Assembly (NCBI GenBank): GCA_902543145.1
Contig: CACBXG010000008.1
Coordinates: forward strand, 1-58,833
Source of the DNA: an uncultured SAR116 cluster alpha proteobacterium
GTDB lineage: Bacteria > Pseudomonadota > Alphaproteobacteria > Puniceispirillales > Marisalimonadaceae
Direction: 5' to 3'
DNA length: 58,833 nucleotides
Shown one piece after another: positions 43,165 to 53,743 of this stretch. The notes under the pieces were generated by a model. It worked only from the letters and a program-made list of their open reading frames with translations, was not told where the DNA came from and did no database searches. How positions within the stretch are numbered: position 1 is the first letter of the stretch; each line of letters opens with the position of its first letter. Both the position numbers and the translations under genes were made by a program.

Positions 43165-44405
43165 TATAATTAAAGATAAAGAAAGGTCATAAAAGATGTC
43201 TAAAGAAAAATTTGATCGTAGCAAACCACACGTTAACATTGGGACAATAGGTCATGTTGATCATGGTAAGACTACACTAACCGCAGCAATTACTAAAGTC
43301 ATGGCTGATGCTGGTCGTGCTGACTTTTCTGCTTATGACCAAATTGATAAAGCTCCTGAAGAGAGAGAAAGAGGAATAACTATTTCTACTGCTCATGTCG
43401 AATATGAAACTGAGAATCGTCATTATGCTCATGTTGATTGTCCAGGTCATGCTGACTACGTAAAAAATATGATCACAGGTGCTGCTCAAATGGATGGTGC
43501 AATATTAGTTGTGAATGCTGCTGATGGTCCTATGCCACAAACTAAAGAACATATTTTGTTAGCTCGTCAGGTTGGCGTTCCTTCCTTGGTTGTTTATATG
43601 AACAAGGTTGATCAGGTTGACGATGAAGAGTTGTTAGAACTAGTTGAGTTAGAAATTCGTGAGTTACTAAGTAGTTATGAGTTTCCTGGCGATGATATTC
43701 CAATTATTAAAGGAAGTGCGTTAGCCGCACTTGAAGGACGTGACGAGGCTATTGGTGTGAATTCAATTACAGAGTTAATGGCTGCTGTAGATTCTTATAT
43801 CCCTCAACCTGAGCGTGATAAAGATAAACCATTCTTAATGCCTATTGAAGATGTTTTTTCTATATCAGGAAGAGGTACTGTGGTAACAGGTCGTGTTGAG
43901 CGAGGTATTATAAAGGTTGGTGAAGAGATAGAGATAGTTGGAATAAAAGAAACAGCTAAAACAACATGTACAGGTGTTGAAATGTTTCGTAAGTTGCTAG
44001 ATTCTGGTGAGGCTGGGGACAATGTTGGAGTTCTATTAAGGGGAACAAAGAGAGAAGAAGTTGAACGTGGGCAAGTGTTATCTGCGCCTGGTTCAATAAA
44101 GCCTTATTCTAAATTTAAAGGTGAGGCCTATATCTTAACTAAAGATGAAGGTGGAAGGCATACACCATTTTTTAGTAACTATCGTCCACAATTTTATTTT
44201 AGAACAACTGATGTGACTGGGGCAGTTGAGTTGCCTTCTGGTACAGAGATGGTGATGCCGGGAGATAATATTGCAATCTCTGTAGAATTAATAACTCCAA
44301 TTGCAATGGATGAAGGACTAAGGTTTGCAATAAGAGAAGGTGGAAGAACTGTAGGTGCCGGAGTTGTATCAAGCATTGAAGCTTAGAAAGTAATTTTCAA
44401 GGGTA
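43165..44405 (+). repeat. Direct repeat A, copy 2 (tuf with flanks)
   Basis: Copy 2 of the 1,241-bp direct repeat (see 27007-28247). It begins five bases after the fusA stop and ends 16 bases before rpsJ. The repeat edges differ abruptly from copy 1, so the exchanged tract is confined to the gene and its immediate untranslated flanks. Confidence 0.9.
43196..44386 (+). CDS. tuf: Elongation factor Tu (copy 2)
   Basis: 396 residues, identical to copy 1. This is the str-operon copy, between fusA and rpsJ, the ancestral place in proteobacteria. Its ribosome site AAAGAAAGG is inside the repeat, so both copies should initiate alike; expression can differ only through their promoters. Confidence 0.98.
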   Translation: MSKEKFDRSKPHVNIGTIGHVDHGKTTLTAAITKVMADAGRADFSAYDQIDKAPEERERGITISTAHVEYETENRHYAHVDCPGHADYVKNMITGAAQMDGAILVVNAADGPMPQTKEHILLARQVGVPSLVVYMNKVDQVDDEELLELVELEIRELLSSYEFPGDDIPIIKGSALAALEGRDEAIGVNSITELMAAVDSYIPQPERDKDKPFLMPIEDVFSISGRGTVVTGRVERGIIKVGEEIEIVGIKETAKTTCTGVEMFRKLLDSGEAGDNVGVLLRGTKREEVERGQVLSAPGSIKPYSKFKGEAYILTKDEGGRHTPFFSNYRPQFYFRTTDVTGAVELPSGTEMVMPGDNIAISVELITPIAMDEGLRFAIREGGRTVGAGVVSSIEA

Positions 44406-44421
44406 AATTAACGAGGATTTA

Positions 44422-44730
44422 ATGGATAATCAAAATATCAGAATTAGGCTCAAAGCTTTTGATCACAGAATATTAGATCAGTCTACTTCCGAAATTGTTA
44501 ATACAGCTAGAAGAACGGGAGCGAAGATCAGGGGACCTATTCCTCTTCCTACTTCATTGAATAGGTTTACAGTCTTAAGGGGTCCTCATGTAGATAAAAA
44601 AAGTCGTGAACAATTTGAGATGAGAACTCACAAACGTGTGCTTGATATTGTTGAGCCCACCCCGCAAACAGTTGATGCCCTTATGAAATTGGATTTAGCT
44701 TCAGGTGTTGATATAGAAATTAAACTATAG
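44422..44730 (+). CDS. rpsJ: 30S ribosomal protein S10
   Basis: Small-subunit head protein that also pairs with NusB in antitermination. It has 102 residues: [23 protein letters not shown] and the HKRVLDI block. It follows tuf by 35 bases with no clear promoter, so the S10 operon seems joined to the str operon. Confidence 0.98.
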   Translation: MDNQNIRIRLKAFDHRILDQSTSEIVNTARRTGAKIRGPIPLPTSLNRFTVLRGPHVDKKSREQFEMRTHKRVLDIVEPTPQTVDALMKLDLASGVDIEIKL

Positions 44731-44740
44731 GAATAATAAG

Positions 44741-45508
44741 ATGCGCTGTGGAGTTGTTGCAAGAAAATTGGGTATGTCGCGAATTTTTAGTGATGATGGT
44801 GAACATATACCAGTTACTGTTCTTAGAATTGAAGATGTTGAAGTCTTAGCAATTAAATCAATTGATAAAGATGGTTACACCGCAGTTCAATTAGGTTTTG
44901 CAAATAAAAAGCCAAAAAACATATCCAAACCTCTAAGAGGTGTTTTTGCTAAGGCAAAAGCCGAACCAAAGGAAAAAGTTGTTGAGTTTAGGGTTAGTGA
45001 AGATGCAGTTTTGAACGTTGGCGACAAATTAGGTGTTAACCATTTCGTTGCTGGTCAAAAAGTTGACGCTGTTGGTGTGTCTCAAGGTAAGGGATTTGCT
45101 GGTGCAATGAAACGACATAATTTTGGTGGAATGCAAGCATCACACGGTGTTTCAATTAGTCATAGATCCCATGGTTCCACCGGAAATAGTCAAGACCCTG
45201 GTAGAACCTGGAAGGGTAAAAAAATGGCTGGTCAATATGGTAACGTTAGAATAACAACACAAAACTTAAAAGTTGTTAAGTTACTTGAAGACGATGATTT
45301 AATATTAATACAAGGCTCAGTTCCAGGTTCAAAAAATGGTATAGTACTCTTAAAAGACGCAGTTAAACACAAAACCCCGAATGAAGCCCCTTTCCCTGCT
45401 GGCTTTCGAAATGATAATAAAGCTAATAAAGACGATCTTTCTTTATCATCTGATCATAACGAAAAAGAAATTTCTTCAATAGATGAAGGAGCAGAAGGTG
45501 AAAATTAA
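44741..45508 (+). CDS. rplC: 50S ribosomal protein L3 with C-terminal extension
   Basis: Early-assembly 23S-binding protein near the peptidyl-transferase centre. It has 255 residues against 209 in Escherichia coli. The body is standard ([35 protein letters not shown]). The tail after EAPFPAGF is about 40 residues, acidic and serine-rich; an L3 tail after APFPAG is an alphaproteobacterial trait. The last 11 bases overlap rplD. Confidence 0.97.
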   Translation: MRCGVVARKLGMSRIFSDDGEHIPVTVLRIEDVEVLAIKSIDKDGYTAVQLGFANKKPKNISKPLRGVFAKAKAEPKEKVVEFRVSEDAVLNVGDKLGVNHFVAGQKVDAVGVSQGKGFAGAMKRHNFGGMQASHGVSISHRSHGSTGNSQDPGRTWKGKKMAGQYGNVRITTQNLKVVKLLEDDDLILIQGSVPGSKNGIVLLKDAVKHKTPNEAPFPAGFRNDNKANKDDLSLSSDHNEKEISSIDEGAEGEN

Positions 45509-46115
45509 ATCTGTTAATTTAAGTAATAAACTTGGTAAAGAAATTAACCTTAATGAGAAAATTTTTGGTGTTGTTCCAAGAGACGATATTGTTTCACGAG
45601 TTATAAGGTGGCAATTAGCTAAAAGGCGTTCAGGAAATCACTTTGTTCAAACACGTAGTCAAGTAAAAATGACAACTGCTAAAATGTATAAGCAAAAGGG
45701 TACTGGAAAAGCTAGGCACGGATCAGGTTCGGTCTCACAGTTTAGAGGAGGGGGAATGGCTCACGGTCCTGTGGTCCACTCTCATGCACATAGATTGAAT
45801 AAAAAAGTAAGAAAATTAGGTTTAAAGTCTGTATTGTCCAATAAATTCAAGTCTGGAAAACTTATAATATTAGAAACTTCTAAAAGTGACGGCAAGACTT
45901 CTAAACTTAAAAAAAGCTTAAATAAAATGGGTGTAAACAATGCTCTCATAATTTTAGGTAATGATGTTGACCAAAACCTAGTAAGGGCTGCTGCTAATAT
46001 TAGAAATTTAGATGTTCTATCTCATCAAGGTCTGAATGTTTATGATATAATTAAAAAGGATAATTTAATTATTATAGATGATGCCTTGAAATTTGTTGAG
46101 GAGCGATTGTTATGA
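45498..46115 (+). CDS. rplD: 50S ribosomal protein L4
   Basis: 23S-binding protein lining the exit tunnel and, in gammaproteobacteria, repressor of the S10 operon. I chose GTG 45498 (205 residues, starting [13 protein letters not shown]) over ATG 45483, because AAGGAG at 45486-45491 is correctly spaced for the GTG and related L4 proteins begin MKVxVxx[13 protein letters not shown] and [10 protein letters not shown] form the tunnel loop. It overlaps rplC by 11 and rplW by four bases. Confidence 0.96.
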   Translation: MKIKSVNLSNKLGKEINLNEKIFGVVPRDDIVSRVIRWQLAKRRSGNHFVQTRSQVKMTTAKMYKQKGTGKARHGSGSVSQFRGGGMAHGPVVHSHAHRLNKKVRKLGLKSVLSNKFKSGKLIILETSKSDGKTSKLKKSLNKMGVNNALIILGNDVDQNLVRAAANIRNLDVLSHQGLNVYDIIKKDNLIIIDDALKFVEERLL

Positions 46116-46441
46116 GTGTAAGACCTAGAAAAAAAACAGATTTGAAGATAAGTCAAAATAAAGCTTATCAAATAATATTAAATCCTTTGGTTACTGAAAA
46201 ATCAACGCAACAGTCCGAGTTTAATAAAATGGTATTTTCTGTGCCCCTCAATGCTACTAAACTAGAAGTTAAATCATCAATTGAAAAAATTTTCTCAGTA
46301 AAAGTCACATCTGTGAATACGATTTTATTAAAGGGCAAGGTTAAAAGATTTAAAGGTGTATTAGGTAGACGGTCTAATACAAAAAAAGCAATAGTAACAC
46401 TTGCTCCGGGAAATACCATTGACTTGTCAGCAGGAGTTTAA
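46112..46441 (+). CDS. rplW: 50S ribosomal protein L23
   Basis: Exit-tunnel rim protein and docking site for trigger factor and SRP. It has 109 residues; a short basic N-terminal extension precedes YQIILNPLVTEKST, and VNTILLKGKVKRFKGVLGRRSNTKKAIVTL is the conserved C-terminal block. Its ATG overlaps the rplD stop as ATGA. Confidence 0.97.
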   Translation: MSVRPRKKTDLKISQNKAYQIILNPLVTEKSTQQSEFNKMVFSVPLNATKLEVKSSIEKIFSVKVTSVNTILLKGKVKRFKGVLGRRSNTKKAIVTLAPGNTIDLSAGV

Positions 46442-46444
46442 AAA

Positions 46445-47269
46445 ATGGCTTTAAAGCAATACAAACCAAATACACCTGGACAAAGAGGTTTAGTGTTAGT
46501 TGATAAGTCTGATCTTTTTAAAGGTAAGCCAGTTAAAAAGTTAACAATTGGTCTCAATAAGTCTGGAGGTAGAAACAACTCTGGAAAGATTACAATGTGG
46601 CAACGTGGTGGTGGTCACAAAAGGCGTTACAGAATTATTGATTTCAAAAGAACAAAATTTGACGTTAAAGGAAATGTTGAACGAATAGAATATGATCCAA
46701 ATAGATCTGCTTTTATTGCTCTAATTAAGTATGAAGATAATGAACTAAAATATATTATTGCACCTCAAAGGTTAGCTGTAGGGGATAAAATTGTATCTTC
46801 AAAAAAAGCTGACATAAAGCCTGGCAATTGTATGCCACTTTCTTCAGTGCCAGTTGGTACCATAATTCATAATGTTGAATTGAAACCTGGTAAGGGTGCC
46901 CAAATTGCTCGGTCAGCTGGTTCTTATGTGCAATTGATAGGCAAGGATCTTTCGTATTCAATCTTAAGATTAATGTCAGGTGAGGTAAGATTAGTTTTAT
47001 CATCTTGCTTGTGTACTATTGGGGCAGTTTCTAATCAGGACAATCAAAACACAAATCTTGGCAAAGCAGGTCGTAATAGGTGGCTGGGTAAAAGACCTTC
47101 TGTTAGGGGTGTTGCAATGAATCCTGTTGATCATCCACACGGAGGTGGTGAAGGTAGAACTTCAGGTGGTAGGCATCCAGTTACACCTTGGGGAAAGCCT
47201 ACTAAAGGATACAGAACAAGAAACAATAAGAGAACAGACAAATTAATAATAAGAAGAAGAAAAGTATAA
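46445..47269 (+). CDS. rplB: 50S ribosomal protein L2
   Basis: Needed for subunit joining and peptidyl transfer. It has 274 residues with the invariant C-terminal signature [23 protein letters not shown], including the histidine linked to activity, and [19 protein letters not shown] in the N-terminal RNA-binding part. It lies three bases after rplW. Confidence 0.98.
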   Translation: MALKQYKPNTPGQRGLVLVDKSDLFKGKPVKKLTIGLNKSGGRNNSGKITMWQRGGGHKRRYRIIDFKRTKFDVKGNVERIEYDPNRSAFIALIKYEDNELKYIIAPQRLAVGDKIVSSKKADIKPGNCMPLSSVPVGTIIHNVELKPGKGAQIARSAGSYVQLIGKDLSYSILRLMSGEVRLVLSSCLCTIGAVSNQDNQNTNLGKAGRNRWLGKRPSVRGVAMNPVDHPHGGGEGRTSGGRHPVTPWGKPTKGYRTRNNKRTDKLIIRRRKV

Positions 47270-47279
47270 GGTAAACTTT

Positions 47280-47555
47280 ATGTCAAGATCTATATGGAAA
47301 GGTCCATTTGTGGACGGTTATCTGCTTAAAAAAGCTGAAGTTGCTAGAAACTCAGGTAGAAACGACGTTATAAAAACTTGGTCAAGAAGATCTACTGTTA
47401 TGCCACAGTTTGTTGGCCTTACATTTGGTGTTTATAACGGAAAAAAATTTATACCAGTTACTATAACTGAGGCTATGGTTGGTCATAAATTAGGTGAGTT
47501 TTCACCTACAAGAACATATTATGGCCATACTGCAGACAAAAAGTCTAAGCGATAG
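47280..47555 (+). CDS. rpsS: 30S ribosomal protein S19
   Basis: Small-subunit head protein contacting S13, 91 residues. The order [31 protein letters not shown] and [15 protein letters not shown] is fully standard. It follows rplB by ten bases. Confidence 0.98.
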   Translation: MSRSIWKGPFVDGYLLKKAEVARNSGRNDVIKTWSRRSTVMPQFVGLTFGVYNGKKFIPVTITEAMVGHKLGEFSPTRTYYGHTADKKSKR

Positions 47556-47563
47556 GAGTTAAG

Positions 47564-47941
47564 ATGGGTAGAGTAAAAAATAAGCGAAGAGAATTAGACA
47601 ATGAGGCCAAAGTTGTGCTCAAAAATATAAGAGTTAGCCCACAAAAACTAAACCTTGTTGCACAAATGATTAGAAAAGAGACAGCTTCAAAAGCTATTTC
47701 TATTTTACAATTTTCAAAAAGAAGAATCTCTAATATCGTTGAAAAGGCTCTTAGATCAGCCATAGCAAATGCTGAAAACAATCATTCATTGGATATAGAT
47801 AAACTTATTGTAAAAGAAGCATATGTTGGAAAGGGATTAGTTATGAAGCGATTTCATGCCAGGGCAAGAGGGCGTGGTGCAAAGATTATAAAGCCATTTT
47901 CTCATTTAACAATTCTATTATCTGAACAGGAAGGTAGTTAA
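47564..47941 (+). CDS. rplV: 50S ribosomal protein L22
   Basis: Exit-tunnel protein whose long beta hairpin reaches the constriction. It has 125 residues; the hairpin region [20 protein letters not shown] is visible, with no sign of the deletions known to give macrolide resistance. The stop is one base before the rpsC ATG. Confidence 0.98.
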   Translation: MGRVKNKRRELDNEAKVVLKNIRVSPQKLNLVAQMIRKETASKAISILQFSKRRISNIVEKALRSAIANAENNHSLDIDKLIVKEAYVGKGLVMKRFHARARGRGAKIIKPFSHLTILLSEQEGS

Positions 47942-47942
47942 G

Positions 47943-48644
47943 ATGGGTCAAAAGACACAGCCAATAGGGTTTAGATTGGGAATTAATAGAACTTGGGACT
48001 CAAGATGGTTTGGAGGCAAATCATATGGAGATTTACTTCATCAAGATATTGAACTAAGAAAATATTTGTTTGAAAAACTTAAGGCAGCTGCAGTAAGTAA
48101 GATTGTTATAGAGAGACCAGCTGGAAGAGCAAGAATTACTATTTACGCTGGAAGGCCCGGTTTAGTAATTGGTAAAAAAGGTCAAGATATTGAGACTTTG
48201 AAAGGTGTATTGAGCAAGAAAATTAATGCAGAAGTTAGCCTGAATATTATAGAAATAAGAAAACCTGAATTAGATGCAAAATTAGTTGCTGATGGAATTG
48301 CACAACAACTGGAAAGAAGAGTTGCATTTCGAAGAGCTATGAAAAGGGCTGTACAAAATGCAATTAGACTTGGAGCTGAAGGTGTTAGAATTAATTGTGC
48401 AGGTAGACTTGGTGGTGCTGAAATTGCCAGAACTGAATGGTACAGAGAAGGAAGAGTTCCATTACACACATTAAGAGCTGATGTTGATTATGGAGAATCA
48501 ACAGCATTTACTACATATGGTGCAACTGGTATTAAAGTTTGGATTTTCAAGGGTGAAGTTATGGAGCATGATCCTATGGCACAGGAGAAAAAAATGACAA
48601 ATGCTGTTAAGGGATCAAATATGAAAAGTACTGACCAGGGGTAA
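47943..48644 (+). CDS. rpsC: 30S ribosomal protein S3
   Basis: mRNA-entry protein with helicase role, 233 residues. It starts [14 protein letters not shown]; the KH domain carries [15 protein letters not shown], followed by the C-terminal domain with [26 protein letters not shown]. The last 25 residues are charged and variable. Confidence 0.98.
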   Translation: MGQKTQPIGFRLGINRTWDSRWFGGKSYGDLLHQDIELRKYLFEKLKAAAVSKIVIERPAGRARITIYAGRPGLVIGKKGQDIETLKGVLSKKINAEVSLNIIEIRKPELDAKLVADGIAQQLERRVAFRRAMKRAVQNAIRLGAEGVRINCAGRLGGAEIARTEWYREGRVPLHTLRADVDYGESTAFTTYGATGIKVWIFKGEVMEHDPMAQEKKMTNAVKGSNMKSTDQG

Positions 48645-48647
48645 ATA

Positions 48648-49061
48648 ATGCTACAACCAAAAAGAACAAAATTTAGAAAAGCTCATAAAGGTAGAATTCA
48701 TGGTCTTGCTAAGGGTGGGACTAAGTTGAACTTTGGATCATACGGATTAAAAGCGATACAACCTGAAAGAGTTACAGCTAGACAAATTGAAGCTGCTAGA
48801 AGAGCCATAACAAGACATCTTCGTCGTGCTGGCAGAGTTTGGATTAGAATATTTCCTGATGTTCCAGTTTCAAGTAAACCAGCTGAAGTTAGGATGGGAA
48901 AAGGAAAAGGATCACCTGAATATTGGATTTGTAGAGTAAAGCCAGGAAAAATAATGTTTGAGTTGGATGGTGTTTCAGAGATTGCTGCTAAAGAAGCTTT
49001 AAGCTTAGCAGCTGCTAAACTACCGATGCATACAAAAGTTGTAAAAAGATTAGGCGAATAA
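48648..49061 (+). CDS. rplP: 50S ribosomal protein L16
   Basis: Contacts A-site tRNA and is important for late 50S assembly. It has 137 residues: [45 protein letters not shown] and [11 protein letters not shown]. The arginine-containing RMGKGKG loop, target of YcfD hydroxylation in some bacteria, is conserved. Confidence 0.98.
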   Translation: MLQPKRTKFRKAHKGRIHGLAKGGTKLNFGSYGLKAIQPERVTARQIEAARRAITRHLRRAGRVWIRIFPDVPVSSKPAEVRMGKGKGSPEYWICRVKPGKIMFELDGVSEIAAKEALSLAAAKLPMHTKVVKRLGE

Positions 49062-49075
49062 TTAGAGGTATTTAA

Positions 49076-49291
49076 ATGGCAAAATATAAACCCAAGGACT
49101 TGCAAGCTAAAACTACTGATGAGTTAAAAGATCAATTAAAGCTTCTCAGAAAAGAACAATTTAATCTTCGATTTCAAGTTAGTAATGGACAAAACGAAAA
49201 TCCTGCTAGATTTAGCTTAATTCGTAAAGAGATAGCTTGTATTAAAACGATTTTAAATAGTGTTGTGTCAACTGAAAATGTGGGGAAATAA
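49076..49291 (+). CDS. rpmC: 50S ribosomal protein L29
   Basis: Small helical protein at the tunnel exit, 71 residues. It has the pattern LRKEQFNLRFQVSNGQNENPARFSLIRKEIACIKT. A short N-terminal addition (MAKYKPKDLQAKT) precedes the core. Confidence 0.97.
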   Translation: MAKYKPKDLQAKTTDELKDQLKLLRKEQFNLRFQVSNGQNENPARFSLIRKEIACIKTILNSVVSTENVGK

Positions 49292-49297
49292 ATTATC

Positions 49298-49525
49298 ATG
49301 CCTAAGAGAATTCTAACAGGTAAAGTTACAAGTAATAAGTCTGACAAAACTATTATAGTACTAGTGGAAAGAAAAATAATGCATCCAATGTATAAAAAAT
49401 TTGTAACAAAATCAAAAAAGTTTGCTGCTCATGATAGTGAAAACAAATTTAAGGTTGGAGATATAGTAAATATTAGAGAATGCGCACCCATTTCAAAAAA
49501 CAAACGTTTTGAAGTGATACATTAA
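49298..49525 (+). CDS. rpsQ: 30S ribosomal protein S17
   Basis: Primary 16S-binding OB-fold protein, 75 residues. [30 protein letters not shown] and [18 protein letters not shown] are the conserved blocks. It follows rpmC by six bases. Confidence 0.97.
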   Translation: MPKRILTGKVTSNKSDKTIIVLVERKIMHPMYKKFVTKSKKFAAHDSENKFKVGDIVNIRECAPISKNKRFEVIH

Positions 49526-49545
49526 TAAACTAGTGGGGACAGATT

Positions 49546-49914
49546 ATGATACAAATGCAAAGTAATCTTGATGTTGCAGACAACTCAGGTGCAAGAAGAA
49601 TCCAGTGCATAAAAGTGTTGGGGGGCTCTGGCAGAAAGACTGCAGCTGTTGGAGATATAATTGTAGTTTCAATAAAAGAAGCAATTCCTAGAGGTAGAGT
49701 AAAAAAAGGTGATGTTCATAGAGCTGTAATAGTTCGAACTTCTAAAGAGGTAAGAAGAAATGATGGTACTTGTATTAGATTTGACAAAAATGCAGCAGTT
49801 TTAGTTAATAAAAGTAACGAACCCATTGGAACTCGTATCTTTGGCCCTGTTACACGTGAATTAAGAAGTAGAAAATTCATGAAAATAGTATCACTTGCAC
49901 CGGAGGTTTTGTGA
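49546..49914 (+). CDS. rplN: 50S ribosomal protein L14
   Basis: Subunit-interface protein, 122 residues: [28 protein letters not shown] and FGPVTRELR with the C-terminal [10 protein letters not shown]. The stop overlaps the rplX start as TGATG. Confidence 0.98.
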   Translation: MIQMQSNLDVADNSGARRIQCIKVLGGSGRKTAAVGDIIVVSIKEAIPRGRVKKGDVHRAVIVRTSKEVRRNDGTCIRFDKNAAVLVNKSNEPIGTRIFGPVTRELRSRKFMKIVSLAPEVL

Positions 49915-50234
49915 TGAATAAGAAACTTAAAATTAAAACAGGGGATGCAGTAATTATAATTGCTGGTAAAGATAAAGGTAAAACTGGGAATGTAACTTCA
50001 GTTATAAAATCTAACGATCGAGTAATTGTAGAAGGAGTTAACGTTGTAAAGCGTCATAGGAAAGCAACTCAAGAAAGTCCTGGCAAGATTGAAGAAATAG
50101 AAGCATCTGTTCATATATCAAATGTGGCTCACTTAGACCCGGAAACTGGGAAAGCAACAAGAGTTAAATATGATTTCAAAGATGGTTTAAAAAGAAGATT
50201 ATCAGTTGTATCTGGTTCATTATTAGATAAATAA
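49914..50234 (+). CDS. rplX: 50S ribosomal protein L24
   Basis: Assembly-initiating KOW protein, 106 residues from ATG 49914. The GTG three bases earlier is less likely, since GGAGG seven bases before the ATG is ideally spaced. [20 protein letters not shown] is the KOW motif; [10 protein letters not shown] and [16 protein letters not shown] follow. Confidence 0.96.
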   Translation: MNKKLKIKTGDAVIIIAGKDKGKTGNVTSVIKSNDRVIVEGVNVVKRHRKATQESPGKIEEIEASVHISNVAHLDPETGKATRVKYDFKDGLKRRLSVVSGSLLDK

Positions 50235-50247
50235 TTTGGAGATCAAG

Positions 50248-50790
50248 ATGAATACAAGATTGCAGGAAAAATATCAAAAAGAAATCAGTAAAACTCTAAA
50301 AGATAAATTTAAATACAAAAACGACCTAGAAATACCAAAGCTCGAAAAAGTTGTTATTAACATGGGGGTTGGTGAAGCAGTAAAAGACAGTAAAAAAATA
50401 GATGCGGCATTAAATGAGTTAGCGGCAATTACAGGTCAAAGGCCTATTATAACAAAATCAAAAAAAGCTAATGCAAGTTTTAAGCTCAGAGAGGGTATGC
50501 CAATAGGTGTAAAAGTTACATTAAGAAAAAACAAAATGTATGAATTCGTAGATAGATTTGTAAATATTGCATTACCTAGAGTTAGAGATTTTAGAGGTAT
50601 AAATACAAAAAGCTTTGATGGTAAAGGTAATTATGCATTAGGATTAAAAGAACAATATGTTTTTCCTGAAATAGAATATGATAATGTAGATTCAGTCAGA
50701 GGTATGGATATAATTTTTGTAACTTCTGCCAAATCAGACGAAGAAGCTCGGGAACTTTTGAACGGTTTTGATTTTCCCTTTAATCAATAA
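50248..50790 (+). CDS. rplE: 50S ribosomal protein L5
   Basis: 5S rRNA-binding protein of the central protuberance. I chose ATG 50248, giving 180 residues; the upstream TTG at 50236 overlaps its own TTGGAGATC ribosome site. [42 protein letters not shown] and RVRDFRGI are diagnostic. Confidence 0.97.
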   Translation: MNTRLQEKYQKEISKTLKDKFKYKNDLEIPKLEKVVINMGVGEAVKDSKKIDAALNELAAITGQRPIITKSKKANASFKLREGMPIGVKVTLRKNKMYEFVDRFVNIALPRVRDFRGINTKSFDGKGNYALGLKEQYVFPEIEYDNVDSVRGMDIIFVTSAKSDEEARELLNGFDFPFNQ

Positions 50791-50811
50791 CAATTTTACT
50801 AGGAGATATAG

Positions 50812-51117
50812 ATGGCAAAAAAAAGTGCTATCCAAAAAAATTTAAATAAAGAAAAGCAAGTTAAAAAAAGTAAATCAAGAAGAGATCGTTTAAAAGCTAT
50901 ATGTAGCGACAGATCTCTTCCAATGGAACAACGTTTTGATGCTCAACTTAAGTTGTCTGAAATGCCAAGAAATGGTGCTAAAATAAGATTAAGAAATAGA
51001 TGTTTAATTACGGGCAGACCTCGTGGTTATTATAGAAAAGTAAAAATGTCACGAATAGCTTTAAGAGAACTGGCTCTATCTGGTCAAATTCCAGGTATGG
51101 TAAAATCAAGTTGGTAG
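50812..51117 (+). CDS. rpsN: 30S ribosomal protein S14 (zinc-free long type)
   Basis: Small-subunit head protein, 101 residues. [42 protein letters not shown] is the conserved C-terminal half, split here only by residues expected in the long form. The CxxC zinc pairs of the short form are absent, so no zinc-free paralogue is implied. Confidence 0.97.
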   Translation: MAKKSAIQKNLNKEKQVKKSKSRRDRLKAICSDRSLPMEQRFDAQLKLSEMPRNGAKIRLRNRCLITGRPRGYYRKVKMSRIALRELALSGQIPGMVKSSW

Positions 51118-51130
51118 AAAGGTATTAATT

Positions 51131-51529
51131 ATGTCAATGAGTGATACACTTGGGGATATGTTGACTAGGATTAGAAATGGTCAGTCAGCCAATAAAGCAG
51201 TTGTTGAGGCTCCTGCATCAAGATTTAGAGGGAATGTATTAGATGTGCTTAAAAGAGAAGGATACATTCGTAATTTCTCTAAGTTTGAAAAACAGCCTGG
51301 TATTCATGAATTTAAGATTGAATTAAAATATTATGAAGGTAAACCAGTGATAAGCGAAATTAAAAGGGTATCCACGCCTGGAAGAAGAGTTTATTCAAGT
51401 ATAAATGATTTACCAAGGACCTATAATGGTCTTGGTATATCAATTTTGTCTACTCCAAGAGGTGTGATGAGCGATAATGAAGCTCGAGCAGCTCATGTGG
51501 GTGGTGAAGTTCTTTGTCAAGTATTTTAG
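51131..51529 (+). CDS. rpsH: 30S ribosomal protein S8
   Basis: Central-domain 16S-binding protein and, in Escherichia coli, repressor of the spc operon. It has 132 residues: [15 protein letters not shown], the SKFEKQPG segment, [11 protein letters not shown] and [27 protein letters not shown]. Confidence 0.98.
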   Translation: MSMSDTLGDMLTRIRNGQSANKAVVEAPASRFRGNVLDVLKREGYIRNFSKFEKQPGIHEFKIELKYYEGKPVISEIKRVSTPGRRVYSSINDLPRTYNGLGISILSTPRGVMSDNEARAAHVGGEVLCQVF

Positions 51530-51539
51530 GAGTATTTTT

Positions 51540-52073
51540 ATGTCAAGAGTTGGTCAAGCCGTTATTAACATACCTAATGGTGTTGAAGTTAAAAAAGTGG
51601 AAAATCAATTTTTAGTAAAAGGTTCCAAAGGTGAACTGATTGCTCCAATAGATAATAGTGTAAATGTTACAGTTAATGAAAAAGAAATTAAGGTAGAGCT
51701 CAAAGACAAAGATAATAAGAACAGAGCTCTTTGGGGAACAACAAGAGCGCTAATTAATAATGCAGTTCAAGGTGTTAGTGTTGGTTTTGAAAAAGAGATG
51801 GAAATTGTTGGAGTTGGCTATAGAGCAGCACTTCAAGGAAAAAAATTAAGTTTAAACCTTGGATTAAGTCATCCAGTTGAAATTGAAATACCAGAACATA
51901 TCACTATTAAAATGGATGGCAATACAAAATTTATTATCTCTAGTCCTGACAAGCAAAAACTAGGAGAGTTTGCTGCAATGGTTCGTTCTAAAAGACCACC
52001 AGAGCCATTCAAGGGTAAAGGAATACGTTACAGCAATGAATTTATTTTAAGAAAAGAAGGTAAAAAGAAATAG
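51540..52073 (+). CDS. rplF: 50S ribosomal protein L6
   Basis: Stalk-base protein of two similar domains. I chose ATG 51540 after TAGGAG, giving 177 residues that start [12 protein letters not shown]; a longer reading from 51477 would run 53 bases into rps[26 protein letters not shown] is the conserved C-terminal 23S-binding block. Confidence 0.97.
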   Translation: MSRVGQAVINIPNGVEVKKVENQFLVKGSKGELIAPIDNSVNVTVNEKEIKVELKDKDNKNRALWGTTRALINNAVQGVSVGFEKEMEIVGVGYRAALQGKKLSLNLGLSHPVEIEIPEHITIKMDGNTKFIISSPDKQKLGEFAAMVRSKRPPEPFKGKGIRYSNEFILRKEGKKK

Positions 52074-52081
52074 AGGTTAAA

Positions 52082-52444
52082 ATGGGTAATTCGATATCTT
52101 TACACAATAAAAGAAAACTAAGAAATAGAAAAGCTTTGAAAGTTAAATCTTATGGGAAGTTAAGATTATCTGTATTTAGATCGAGTCGTCACATTTATGG
52201 ACAAATAATAGATGACGTTCAGGGAATTACAATAGCGGCTGCCTCAAGTCTTGAGACTAATATAAAAAAACAGTTTAAAAATTGTGGTACTAAAGAAGTT
52301 GCAGCTCTCGTTGGAAAAAAAATAGCTGAAAAAGCTATAAAAAAAGGTGTAAAAAATGTTGTATTTGACAGGGGTGGTTATATCTATCACGGAAGGATTA
52401 AGAACTTGGCTGATGCGGCTAGAGAAAGTGGTTTAATATTTTAG
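52082..52444 (+). CDS. rplR: 50S ribosomal protein L18
   Basis: 5S rRNA-binding protein, 120 residues. An arginine- and lysine-rich N-terminus ([13 protein letters not shown]) is followed by [44 protein letters not shown]. Confidence 0.97.
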   Translation: MGNSISLHNKRKLRNRKALKVKSYGKLRLSVFRSSRHIYGQIIDDVQGITIAAASSLETNIKKQFKNCGTKEVAALVGKKIAEKAIKKGVKNVVFDRGGYIYHGRIKNLADAARESGLIF

Positions 52445-52453
52445 GGGCAAACA

Positions 52454-53020
52454 ATGGCAAGAATTGAAAAACAAGATAAAAATTTTAATAAAGATGATAA
52501 TGACTTAATCGATAAGTTAGTTGGAATTAATAGAGTTGCCAAAGTTGTAAAAGGTGGTAGACGGTTTGGCTTTGCTGCGCTCGTTGTAGTTGGTGATCAA
52601 AGAGGAAAAGTTGGTTTTGGAACTGGCAAAGCAAAAGAAGTGCCTGAAGCAATTAAAAAGGCAACAGATGATGCAAAAAAAAATATGGTGAAAGTGCCAT
52701 TAAAAGAAGGTAGAACATTGCATCATGATATGAAAGGCCATTTTGGAGCTGGTAGAGTTGTTTTAAGAACAGCACCTTCTGGAACTGGTATAATTGCAGG
52801 CGGTCCAATGAGAGCTGTTTTTGAAACTTTAGGGGTGCAAGATGTTGTTGCAAAATCAATTGGTACTTCTAACCCACATAATATGATAAAGGCAACTTTT
52901 GATGCTTTTTCATCAATGCATTCTCCAAGAAATGTTGCTAACAAAAGAGGTAGAAAAGTTTCTGAGATTTTTGGAAATCAATTAAAGTCTGATAAAACTT
53001 CAAATGCGAATGCTAGTTAG
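52454..53020 (+). CDS. rpsE: 30S ribosomal protein S5
   Basis: Decoding-fidelity protein at the mRNA channel, 188 residues. [21 protein letters not shown] and [14 protein letters not shown], then [15 protein letters not shown] are the usual blocks. The tail of about 15 residues is variable. Confidence 0.98.
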   Translation: MARIEKQDKNFNKDDNDLIDKLVGINRVAKVVKGGRRFGFAALVVVGDQRGKVGFGTGKAKEVPEAIKKATDDAKKNMVKVPLKEGRTLHHDMKGHFGAGRVVLRTAPSGTGIIAGGPMRAVFETLGVQDVVAKSIGTSNPHNMIKATFDAFSSMHSPRNVANKRGRKVSEIFGNQLKSDKTSNANAS

Positions 53021-53028
53021 GAAGCAAA

Positions 53029-53211
53029 ATGTCAAATAAAAAAACAATTATTGTTACACAAAAGAAAAGCCCAATAGGTAGACAATCATATCAAAGAAAA
53101 ACATTAATAGGTCTTGGTTTAAATAAAATTGGCAGATCTAAAGAATTAGATGATACCCCATCAATTAGGGGTATGATAGTTAAAGTTAAACATCTAGTTG
53201 AAGTTAATTGA
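53029..53211 (+). CDS. rpmD: 50S ribosomal protein L30
   Basis: Small 23S-binding protein, 60 residues: [31 protein letters not shown] and [14 protein letters not shown]. It lies eight bases after rpsE, in the standard rpsE-rpmD-rplO order. Confidence 0.95.
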   Translation: MSNKKTIIVTQKKSPIGRQSYQRKTLIGLGLNKIGRSKELDDTPSIRGMIVKVKHLVEVN

Positions 53212-53239
53212 TTAATTTTTTACTAGATAGGAGTATAAA

Positions 53240-53740
53240 ATGAAGCTTAATGAAATAAAAGATAACTTAGGTTCAACTAAGTCTCGAAAAAGAATTGGCA
53301 GAGGGATAGGTTCAGGTACAGGCAAAACATCTGGAAAAGGTCATAAAGGTCAAAAATCAAGATCTGGTGTCTCTATAAAAGGTTTTGAAGGTGGGCAAAT
53401 GCCAATCCATAGACGTTTACCTAAAAGAGGTTTTACGAATATAAACAGAGTTAACTATACTGAATTAAACTTAGATAATATTCAAAAACTTATTGAACGT
53501 AAAAAAATCGATCCAAAAAAAATAATTAGTTACAAAACATTTTTGGATTTAGGATTAGTTAAATCCAAAAAAGGTAAGATAAAACTTTTAGGAAAAGGTG
53601 ATATTAAAGTTAAAATTGACATAGAAGTTTCAGCTGTTTCTAGCTCAGCAAAAGAAAATATCGAGAAAATTGGTGGTTCAGTAATAATTCTTGATGATAA
53701 AAAAAAATCTATAAAACAAGATAATAAACTTGGGGTTTAA
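53240..53740 (+). CDS. rplO: 50S ribosomal protein L15
   Basis: Late-assembly 23S-binding protein, 166 residues. The glycine-rich basic N-terminus KRIGRGIGSGTGKTSGKGHKGQKSRSG is split by normal turns, followed by GGQMPIHRRLPKRGFTNI. A lysine-rich tail of about 15 residues goes beyond the core. Confidence 0.97.
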   Translation: MKLNEIKDNLGSTKSRKRIGRGIGSGTGKTSGKGHKGQKSRSGVSIKGFEGGQMPIHRRLPKRGFTNINRVNYTELNLDNIQKLIERKKIDPKKIISYKTFLDLGLVKSKKGKIKLLGKGDIKVKIDIEVSAVSSSAKENIEKIGGSVIILDDKKKSIKQDNKLGV

Positions 53741-53743
53741 TTT

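Noticed and set aside
48698-49105. Minus-strand 135-codon frame
   Set aside because: It is antisense to rplP and the start of rpmC, and is explained by codon bias of basic ribosomal proteins.
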